Source of the DNA: Isoetes taiwanensis
Lineage: Eukaryota > Streptophyta > Lycopodiopsida > Isoetales > Isoetaceae
Reading direction: 5' to 3'
Assembly: GCA_021234155.1 (NCBI GenBank)
Contig: JAJEKV010000218.1
Span: 725,414-789,413 of the forward strand
Length of the DNA stretch: 64,000 nt
Of the stretch, positions 54,671 to 64,000 are shown piece after piece (within the stretch, counting starts at the first letter, position 1; each line of letters begins with the position of its first letter). The position numbers were made by a program, and so were the translations under genes. The notes under the pieces were generated by a model that was given only the letters and a program-made list of their open reading frames with translations, was not told the origin of the DNA and searched no databases.

Positions 54671-56038
54671 ATGATGTTCTTCCGTAAGCTTGCAAGGGCA
54701 GTTGGGAAAGGCTCCTTGGATGCAGAGGGCAGGCCTCCAGAGAGTAGTGCTGTTGCTGCTTGTAGGAGTCTGTGGAAAGATTTTAGCCTTGCAGATGATC
54801 CGAATTTCCACAAAAGCTCCCACATGGAAGTGGAGCAGTATGTTCCTGTAGATACCCAGGGCCTCTTGCATGAAACTGTGAGGCCCCATGCTTCTTCTGT
54901 GCAGCCTTCTTAACCAGCCACTCCTTGTACCAAAGGTCCGAATTTTGCCACAGCAGCTGCTGTATTTGTAGATAGGGGTCCAGGAAAACAAGTTTTCCCC
55001 CCAGGCAAGAAGCTTGCAGTGAGGAAGAAAGTCATCACCAAGCCCCCAAGACATGCTGCTGCTACCAGAGATGAGCCCTCTTCCTTGGATCTTAGTGTCA
55101 CTGTTAGTGTTGGTGATGTAGATGTGTGGAAGTCAATATACACTGCTATTTGTAGTTTCCTTGAATCTGACCGCCTGGGGGGTATTGTGAGCTTGGAGAG
55201 GGGCTCCAATCTGGACCATCTCCATGTTCAGGCGGTCTTCAGAATTGCTTTGACTAGTCCTGTGGCTGTAAAGTTGAGGCTGAAACAGAGCCTGAAATGG
55301 GACACGCATAAACCTGCTGGTGGAGTTATCCTGTGCAAGGCCCTCAAGGACACAAAGATGCACTGTTATGAGGGAATGATAGGCTACTGCTTAAAGGACT
55401 TAGGTAAGCTCCATCATAGACATCACATGAAGAATGTGACAGCGGATCAAATTGAAAGGGGTAGGAATCTCTATGCTCTGTATGGGGCTGGAGACATTAA
55501 GAACTGCGTGACTCTTGATAATCGTAACTTGTTTGCAAAAGCAAAACATTTCCATATGTACCATGGCCGTAGGCATATTAGTGCCTTACTTGTTCAAACC
55601 ATCTGTAGGATGCTGCAAACGGAGAAGTTTGTATTCAGTGGATCGTGGGTGTTGCCAACAAACACAGCCTTCATTTCCCAGCATCGTGTTGAAGCTGCCT
55701 GGAGATTGACTCTAGATCCTGCACATGCCTTTCGTAATGATGTGAAGAATGTATTGTTTGGGCTACCTCCTGGAATTGTACATGTAGAGCGAGTTGGTAA
55801 GGGGAAAAGACGCTATTGGAATGCTCACGCTGATGTGAGTCTTGGTGAGGCCAACGGTTGTGAGGTGGACAGTGATGAGGGCTTCGATGATGGGGAGGGG
55901 TGTCCAGTTGTGTTTATGTTAACATGCAAGGCAAAATCTGAGCAGGTCTGGAACTTGATCATTTTGAGGTCCTTTTCCTCTATTGCTTTATGCCTAAATG
56001 GTAATAATGGCTATAAACACAGTATGCTCTTGCTGTAG
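54671..56038 (+). pseudogene. HUH endonuclease (single-tyrosine Rep, replitron-like)
   Basis: A frame of 455 codons from ATG 54671 (preceded by an in-frame TAG) to 56038, interrupted only by TAA at 54911-54913. Residues about 140-245 form a Rep-type HUH domain: a beta strand LSVTVSVGDVDVW, then IVSLERGSNLDHLHVQAVFR with H183-L-H185 as metal ligands, then GMIGYCLKDLGKLHH with candidate nucleophile Y239 and K242. Downstream are NLFAKAKHFHMYHGRR and MLQTEKFVFSGSWVLP. Such enzymes nick and rejoin single strands by a covalent phosphotyrosine. The E-R-G...HLH and GY-x2-KD-x-GK pattern fits the replitron Rep group as I know it, not Helitron Rep (Y2 plus helicase) or geminivirus Rep. No helicase is fused. 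Element ends not found. A downstream exon (about 56083-56154) is possible. Confidence 0.65.
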
Positions 56039-58208
56039 TTACATGATTGGACCTACCTGCATTTGTTTTACAAACATGCAAGGTGAAGAGGCGATGAGCC
56101 CAAGAGATTCCGAAGCTAACACCGCTAGTGACTTAGGCTCTTACCCTTCTTAGGCTAAGCGTCCTTTGGTTTCCTTTGCGGTGCTTGGGATTTCTTGCTC
56201 ACAATGTATGTTCGTTCAAATTATTTCAAATTTGGATAAGCTTACAAGACATGATAAAGGAAGTTCTTTGCTGAGATACGTTTGTACTATTGGATATTTT
56301 TGAAATCTAGAATTTTTAATTCTTGAAGGGCTGTACATTCTTATTTCATATGGCCCGCTAGTTATTGCGATAAGTTTAATGGAAATATTCGATCTCTATT
56401 TCGAATATCAGGAATCTTCTCATGTAATGTGACCACTTTGATAAAACAAGTTTCTTTGACATTAATGTCGGTTTTAAGTTCAAATATACTAATTGTGAAA
56501 TTGTTGAATCTGTAACCATGGTATGGCCTAAGTTGAAATACACCTGTTTTAAACTTAGGGCTGCTAATTGTACCTTAAAAAGGTCTTTGCAAAAGGTCTT
56601 GGAAAGGTAAAAAGTCTGTTTGAACAGGTTTAAGGTTTTTTTATCAATACTCAGTTCTCTAGTTATACTAGAGACCATAATCATGGTTACTCAATTTTCA
56701 GGTGGTCAAATAAAATATTCATATGTACTGATGACTATATTGATTTTTAGGAGAATACAAGTAAATGACGAATGCTGGAAAGGATTATTCTGATGCAAGC
56801 AATCGATATAAGTGAAGTCGTACAAATCAAACAGTATTGCAGAAAGAACATCCTGAACTCCAGAGTTCAAATTGTCTTGGCATATATCAAGTATAAGGAA
56901 ATGCAACTCAAATCATGCAGCATGAGATACCTGCTATAAGTTGCAGTATGGTACGTGCAAATTTATTGTTCTAAATGTTAATGACGTTAAGCAACCTGTC
57001 TTTTCTATTGAGACTATCTTTGGATTTTCAATGACTTAGTGAGAAGCATATTTATATATAAAAGTGTTAGTCAAGGCCAAGGCCTTTTTGTAACCTTGAT
57101 ACATGGTGAGATTGGACATATTTGTCAAGAAGACTGTAATATGAAATAAACTGCCATTGGGCTTATGAAGTTTATGAATTGCCATTGGGCTTTTGAAGTT
57201 TATGAATTGCCATTGGGCTTTTGCAGACCATACTGGCGAGCTTTGAAGGTAATCCTCTTCTAGATTTTGCCTTATGTTTATACTCACTCAAATGCGTCCT
57301 GGCTTTCTATACAATAGGGTTATGATCAAGTTTTCAAAATGCATTGTGCATAGATTATATTTCTAGAACATATATGGAGTAGGCAGGCATTGGCACAGAC
57401 TAGTACTCTCATCAAGAAGGTATATCTTGCTCACTTTATTGGTCAACTTGCCTACCATTTGGCTTGTTAAAGAATAATAAATACTTGTAGAGTTATGCAA
57501 TATAGGTAGGGTAGGGCTTTGGCAACAAGGTCCTACTCTCCTTGTTGCTAACGCTATTTATGAACTTTGCCCCCACGACCCACGACCTACGGTGGGAGGA
57601 GGGGCTTTTTATTACAAATGATGGACTTGTTATACAGGACTCAAATATAGCTATATCTTAAAAGATTTGGTGGTTTACTGGCCAAGTCATGATAATGTGC
57701 CCAATTAGCTCATTTTGCGCTCAATGGTTTCAAAGGTATGGACACACTTGTTTACATGGAGAACTCGGTATTGACAAAAGGAAAAAATTTTGAAGCTTGT
57801 TTAGATGGGTTGGCAAAGATATGAAATTGGAATCAAATAAGTCGGTTCAACTTGGTTCCATGATTCAATGGTTCAACTTTGGTCCAATGATGAATGAGGC
57901 TTTCTACACATTTCATGGCTCTAAAGCGAGGACGCGTGTTAAGAGATGGAATGAACATGGTTTCATGGACAACATGGAATCTAATGATAGCATAGTGATT
58001 GGATTACGGTATTAAGCTCACAAATAGTGAAGATCCTAAATTGCATTTATTTGTGTTAGAATGACATTGTCATCCGTGTATTTCTTTTCGATGGTCTACA
58101 TTATGTGCACAATATTTTGAATAAATAAAACCATGGAATATACCATGAATAAAATACATTCTCATTCTATGCCCTAAAATTTTACGATTTCTTGAACTTA
58201 TCTTGTAG
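56039..58208. other. Spacer with a short tandem repeat
   Basis: No convincing gene. A 26-bp unit (GCCATTGGGCTTTTGAAGTT and variants) is repeated about 2.7 times at 57153-57226. Confidence 0.45.
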
Positions 58209-58272
58209 GAGCAGATACCGGCCCCGCACATCGGCATACAAATGCTTGGAGATCCTGAACCCTTGATAAAAG
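58209..58272 (+). CDS. Possible internal exon, product unknown
   Basis: An acceptor TTATCTTGTAG precedes 64 nt reading EQIPAPHIGIQMLGDPEPLI K, followed by donor AAAAG/GTAAGG. The reading is protein-like, but adjacent exons were not found. Possibly a gene relic. Confidence 0.25.
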
Positions 58273-60085
58273 GTAAGGCTCGATTCTACATGGATTAGGT
58301 TCGTTTTATACAAGGAATCGGCACTGTTCATGGCCTAATTTATAGCTGTAATAGAGCCCTAATTAGGGTTGCGGCAGAGAATACACTTGCTCCGGTTCAA
58401 TTCAGAGAATAGGCTGGCGCTTGTGCTCAACTCAAATAACTTGGCATGCAAGGCTAAGTGTCTAGCTATCTGCTCTTGACTTGTTCTCTGCTTTCGAAGC
58501 GTATCTATGAAGTACACCTCCACTTATACCAACTTAATTAACTTAACATCTTGATGTCCTAAGCCATGTTTATATCTAATTGTTGATTGTCTAATGTTTC
58601 CATATTGGCTTTCAAAGGGGTTGTTCATCTACAACTCTTTCTCATCCTATGAGAATTTATCTATTATGAGATTGTAAACATATTTCCTTGTTCATTTTTC
58701 GTGTGGCAAAATTGCAAACTTGAAATTTTATTGTAGTTCACTTTTCACATGTTATATATGGAGATGTTTTAGGGTTCGTCCCTTAACCTAAATTGCTCAG
58801 AATGGAATGGAGGCGATGGAATGGAAGCCGATGTCCCCTTATCCGACCTATATGCAGGCGGCGGATACACAACTCCTCCATGGGGCGAACCAATGAAGGC
58901 ATGCGCCTCTATAGAACATTTCGGTCGCGAGCGGTGTGTTCACATTCATTGGAGATTGAGTTCTTGCTACCCTTTGAAAGCTGGTGTTTAGCTATGTACA
59001 TGCAATGCAATGCAATGCAAGATTGAAAATCATGTCCTTATAAGCTGGCAATCGAAATTGAAAATCGTTTTCTTATAACCCGGAATCGTCACGCCATGAA
59101 AGATGTGCCTTGTGAAGGGAAGAAAAGTCGGTTCATAAGTTGTTTGGGAGTGCCATTGATCTTCCAAAGTTCTCCTATGGAGCCTCTCATTGGAAATCTT
59201 TGCCAAGACCTTACGTTCCGGTGATACACAAGTGGGACGACCGTAACCCTTATAACTATGCAAATCAGGTTTCTCTTTAGCTTCTAATTTACCTTTAGCT
59301 AATGTTTTGAAGGCATCTTTCTATGCAATCGATGGTGCGAAGAGATGTATTTTTTTTGTCCTTTACTCAGTTCAAAGCGATCCGTTAAATTTTATGGTTG
59401 CATGTAACTAGTCATGCGCACCCTCATATTTATCTCCTTTGTTTTCACCTATGCTTGTAGCTATGTGTAACACCTTGTGCTCTTTGCATGTACACGCCCT
59501 TAGAGGTGCTAATATTTTTGTGTGGATTCTATCTCTGCTGGAATAACTAGGGTGGTGTTTACCCCTCGTATCTGACTAGTGTTAGTAATTAGATCTCCTT
59601 TTTGTTTGGAATGTGCCTTTATAATTTTAACATGTATTGCTTCTTTTTGTACCTCTCGCTTACGGACCTCAGTCCCGACAAAGCCATATAACGGACCGTA
59701 ACCCTTATAGCTATGCAAATCAGGTTTCTCTTTAGCTTCTAATTTACCTTTAGCTAATTTTTAAAGGCATCCTTCTATACCATGTGTTGAAACCTCCAAT
59801 TTAAATTTCTTGCATCTTTGTTTATTTAACCCATTCTAGTTCCATAAATTTACGTTTCTAAGTGACCTATAGTGTATGATTGATTGATTTGCTTGTTGAT
59901 AAGGTACCCTGTTATAAATTCCCTACATGCAGTGCGTAATTTTGCGGTTTCTAAGTGGCTCTATCGTTATCATGTCGGGTCTTCTTGGATAATTTAGGTT
60001 ACCTTACATTAAATACATCGTTCGATCTCCTATTACGTGGCATGAGACTTGGCTATGTGATTGTGGTCGTATTGAGCTATTAGTT
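58273..60085. other. Spacer with an 83-bp direct repeat
   Basis: Copies at about 59242-59324 and 59696-59778 share CCCTTATA(A/G)CTATGCAAATC and TTTCTCTTTAGCTTCTAATT. They are 454 bp apart. No recognised gene between or around them. Confidence 0.5.
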
Positions 60086-63000
60086 TGGACAGTACTCCTC
60101 CGTTGTGGCGGTTAGAAGTCAAGGGCGGCTTTTGCGATAGCAAGACATTACCAAGTAATTAATGCATAGTACGGACTTAAATTCTGATTTTTTTGTCGGC
60201 TTAAGTCAAGAGGGTGGTTTTAGGGGTCGTAATTAATACATCAAGACCGGGGACCTTGCAAGGTCCTAGTCAAATGCAAGGATGGACTTAATGAGTTTGC
60301 GAATCGGTTCTAGCGGGGGTTTTTTTGGGTCGGCAGTTAGAAACAGTCTTTTCCGCTGGGGCGTGGCCGATCCTAAGTCGCGGAATGGAGTTTGGACAAC
60401 TCCTCGAATTTGTGGGGCCAACTTTCAAAAATTTTGGATAAGGACTTTTCTGATTTTTGTCAAATAAGTTTGCCAACATAAGGCCAGCTTTCAAAATTTT
60501 TTGGATAAGGTTTAGATCAAATAGTTTTGCGGTGGGCAGCTTTGTTGTTGGAAGCCGAGCTGGCACATGCTTGCCCAAGTCAAACAAGGCCAGGACCTTG
60601 CAAGGCCTCCTCATTAGGGGAGAGTCCAGAACCCGAGGAAGTCGAGCCCAAAAAGCTTCCGAGGCGACCTTTCTGGCGGCTCCGCCCGGGGTGTGCGCTA
60701 AAACCACACTCGGGATCTCGGTTCCCGTATCGACCGTTGAATCCTTTGTTCCGGGAACCTGGTCGAGAAAGGTCCAAAAATCCAACATCCGTCCGGGACA
60801 ACATATCAAACCCGTGAAGCGTCTGCGGCGGCAGTTATAAAACCAAAGTGTTTTGTCATTCCGGACATTGCGGAGGCTCGAAATGCCCGATCCGACTTCA
60901 CCACATCGTCCAGGAATGCCAAAATTACCCTAGGGACCAAGTTATCACGGTCGGTTTTGCAAAAGAAACAAACACTTCGCCCTACATTGCGGTATTCGTG
61001 ACCACCTCCTAGGCCAATTGACTACGAGTGTGTTGCACATGAGATAATTTGGCGCTTCTTGCCGAGAAGGGTGGGCTTACGGCCAAAACTTGGTCCCCTA
61101 GGGCAATGTCGGCGTTACGAGTCCATTGGCGAGGCAGATCACGGTTCGGAGAGGGAAGTTGCCCGTCCGTCGCCCGGGGCCTTTGGGGAGGAATTTTGGG
61201 GCAAAGCAAGCTGCTTCCGGGTGGTTTTAGGGTCCGTGCTCTGGCGTCAACACCCCCTCTACATCAAGACCGCGGCGCCAAGGTCCTAGTCAAATCGACA
61301 AGGATAGAGCCTAAAGCGTAAACCCTATGAGTTGCGGGTTCTAGCGGGGTTTTGCGTTTTGGGTGCCGATACTGGTCTTTTGCACTTGGGACGTGGCCAA
61401 TCACATGCGATTGAAGCGAAGCTAAGGGGAGGCTGGCGGAATGGAGTTTGGACTGTACTCCTCCCGTTGTGGCGGTTAGAAGTCAAGGCCAGCTTTTGCG
61501 GTAGCAAGACATTAAATAAATTCGTAATTAATGCATAGATTACGGACTTAAATTCTGATTTTTGTCGGCTAGCTTCCTAAGTCATCGCCAACATCAGGGC
61601 CAACTTTCAAAAATTTTGGATAAGGTTTAGATCAAATAGTTTGCACTAGAGCAGTCCGGGCGGCTTGTTGTTGGGCAGCCAGAAGCTGGCACACTTGCCC
61701 AAGTCAAACAAGGCCAGGACCTTGCAAGGCCTCCTCATTAGAGGGAGAGTCAGAACCCGGGGCCGAGCCCCAAAAGCTTCGAGGCAGCCTTTCTGGCGGC
61801 GCTCCGCCGAGGCGTCGCTAAAACCACACTCCGGATCTCGGTTCCGTATCCGGCCGTTGAATCCTTTGTTCGGGAACACGGTCGAGAAGGTCCAAACTCC
61901 AACATCCGTCCGGGGACAACATATCAAACGCTTGGCGTCTGCGGCGACGGTGTAGAAACCAAAGTGTTTTGTCATTCGGACATTGCGGAGGCTCGAAATG
62001 CCGATCCGACTTACCACATCGTCGGGAATGCCAAAATTACCCTAGGGACCAAGTTACACGGTCAGTTTTGCAAAAGAAACAAACACTTCGCCCTACATTG
62101 CGGATTCGTGACCACCTCTAGGCCAATTGACTACACGAGTGTGTTGCACATGAGATAATTTGGGCTTCTTCGAGAAGGGGTGGGCTTCGGCCACAAAACT
62201 TGGTCCCTAGGGCAATGTCGACGTTCACGAATCCATTGGCGAGCGAGATCACGGTTCGGGAGAGGGAAGTTGCCCGTCGGTCGCCCGAGGAGGCCTTTGG
62301 GAGAGGGATTTTTGGGGCAATTTTGCTTCGGTGGTTTTTTAGGTCCGTGCTCTGGCGTCAACACCCCCCCTCTACATCAAGACCGGCGCCAAGGTCCTAG
62401 TCAAATCGTGACAAGGATAGAGCCTCCGGCGTAAACCCTATGAGTTGCCGGGTTCTAGCGGGGTTTTGCGTTTTGGGTGTACCCAGATTTTGGTCTTTTG
62501 CACTTGGGGCGTGGCCGATCACATGCGATTGAAACCATGAAGCAAGGGAAGCGGACGGAATGGAGTTTGGACCTGTACTCCTCCCGTTGTGGCGGTTAGA
62601 AGTCAAGGGCGCTTTTGCGGTAGCAAGACATTAAGTAAATTCGTAATTAATGCATAAATGCGGACTTAAATTCTGATTTTTTGTCGGCTAGCTTCCTAAG
62701 TCATCGCCAACATACAGGCCAACTTTCAAAAATTTTGGATAAGGTTTAGATCAAATAGTTTGCACTAGAACAGTCCGGGACGGCTTTGTTGTTGGGCAGC
62801 CAGTAGCACACTTGCCCAAGTCAAACAAGGCCAGGACCTTGCAAGGCCTCCTCATTAGAGGGGAGAGTCCGAACCCGGGCCGAGCCCCAAAAAGCTTCGA
62901 GGCAGCCTTTCTGGCGGCTTTCGTGGGAGGCGTCACGCTAAAGACCACACTCGGGATCTCGGTTCCATTATCCGGCCGGGTTGAATCCTTTGTTCCGGGA

Positions 63001-64000
63001 ACCTGGTCGAGAAGGTCAAAAACTCCAACATCCGTCCGGGACAACATATCAAACCGCGAAGCGTCTAGCGGCGGCATTGTAGAAACCAAAGTGTTTTGTC
63101 GTTCGGACATTTGCGGAGGCTCGAAATCCGATCCGACTTCCACCACATCGTCAGGAATGCCAAAATTACCCTAGGGACCAAGTTTACGGTCAGTTTTGCA
63201 AAAGAAACAAACACTTAAGCCCTACATTGCGATTATTAAATGACCACCTCCTAGGCCAATTGACTACGAGTGTGTTGCACATGAGATAATTTGGCTTCTT
63301 GAGAAGGGGGTGGGCTTACGGCCACAAAACTTGGTCCCTAGGGCAATAACGGCGTTGAATCCATTGGCGAGAGCGGATCACGGTTCGGAGAGGGGAAGTT
63401 GCCGTCCGTCGCCCGGGGCCTTTGGGAGAGGAATTTTGGGCAAAGCTGCTTAGGGTGGTTTTAGGGTCCGTGCTCGCGTCAACACCCCCCTCTACGTCAA
63501 GACCGCGGCCAAAGGTCCTAGTCAAATCGACAAGCATAGAGCCTCCAAAGCGTAAACCTATGAGTTGCGGTTCTAGCGGGGTTTTGCGTTTTGGGTGCGA
63601 GTTTTGGTCTTTGCACGCAGGGCGTGGCCAATCACATGCGATTGAAGCGAAGCAAGGGGGCCCGGCGGAATGGGTTTGGACCTGTACTCCCTCCCGTTGT
63701 GGCGGTTAGAAGTCAAGGCAGCTTTGCGGTAGCAAGACATTGCGTAAATTCGTTAATTAATGCATAGTACGGACTTAAATTCTGATTTTTTGTCGGCTGG
63801 CATCCTAAGTCATAAGCCAACACCTCTGACCGCTTTCAAAAAATTTTGGATATGGTTTAGATCAAATAGTTTGCACTAGAAGCAGTCGGGAAGCTGTTGT
63901 TGGGCAGCGAACTAACTTTTGCCCAAGTCAAACAAGGCCAGGACCTTGCAAGGCCTCCTCATTAGAGGAGAGTCGAACCCGAGGCCGAGCCCAAAAGCTT
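60086..64000 (+). repeat. Tandem array of about 1.11-kb units, open at window end
   Basis: The landmark GTTGTGGCGGTTAGAAGTCA recurs at 60102, 61466, 62586 and 63696, giving periods of 1364, 1120 and 1110. The first unit holds an extra partial duplication of about 250 bp (60230-60480). Units share GGCCAGGACCTTGCAAGGCC, the GAGATCACGGTTCGG-type block and CAACACCCCC. They differ mostly by one- and two-base indels. Translations in all frames are broken, so I see no gene in it. Confidence 0.8.

Noticed and set aside
54243-54695. 150-codon minus-strand frame overlapping the start of the HUH ORF
   Set aside because: No motif, and overlaps the better supported plus-strand ORF.
55217-55400. Geminivirus-type Rep relic
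   Set aside because: The HLH and Y-x2-K spacing is compatible, but the downstream region lacks the viral helicase motifs and the E-R-G and GK-x-H contexts fit replitron-type proteins better.
60282-63709. Protein-coding genes in the 1.1-kb units
   Set aside because: Frames change between units by indels and exist equally on both strands; none is conserved.

Overview
The window looks like an intergenic stretch of a large seed-plant nuclear genome, most likely a gymnosperm such as a conifer. This is inferred from the density of nested, decayed LTR retrotransposons and LINEs, the AT-rich spacers, the spliceosomal introns, and a single host-like gene of plant type (a potassium channel beta subunit / aldo-keto reductase, KAB1-like). 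There are no bacterial or organellar operons, and no rRNA or tRNA gene is convincing.

Layout. (1) 1-2355: spacer with a dispersed-repeat copy. (2) 2356-14892: a nested pair. A minus-strand Ty3/gypsy element (2465-12193, two LTRs of about 2.12 kb, 5-bp target duplication CCATT) sits inside the 5' LTR of a plus-strand gag-only LTR element whose gag is at 12898-13998. The gypsy element appears to carry an RNase H domain upstream of its reverse transcriptase. (3) 14893-20893: spacer with several structured non-coding elements: a Helitron-end-like hairpin, a 0.93-kb terminal-inverted-repeat element holding a three-unit tandem array, and two long foldbacks. (4) 20894-30188: a 5'-truncated L1-type LINE with poly-A tail and 11-bp target duplication, split by a 3.47-kb insertion with 25-bp terminal inverted repeats (24763-28228). 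Removing the insertion and one 4-bp duplication restores the LINE frame exactly. (5) 30189-41100: decayed sequence with a degenerate LINE reverse transcriptase, a probable isolated LTR with primer-binding site, and candidate exons. (6) About 41100-45090: a second, different LINE with tandem 5' units, a coiled-coil ORF1, an internally deleted ORF2 and a (TATC)n tail. (7) 45520-49579: a non-autonomous Helitron on the minus strand whose empty site can be reconstructed exactly. It carries captured exons and an extra internal Helitron-type terminator. (8) 49905-51419: the KAB1-like gene, four exons on the minus strand, with a one-base deletion in exon 2. (9) 52356-54150: a field of repeats of the type GGAAACCTTATAAAGTTTCC. 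(10) 54671-56038: an ORF for a single-tyrosine HUH endonuclease resembling replitron Rep proteins, with one in-frame stop. (11) 60086-64000: a tandem array of about 1.1 kb units running off the window end.

The genes do not form a pathway; the window is a record of successive insertions. The parts most worth following up are the HUH endonuclease ORF, the gypsy domain order, the Helitron with exact empty site and double terminator, and the LINE with an animal-type L1 ORF1-like protein. All calls come from reading the sequence and its translations by eye; no database search was possible.
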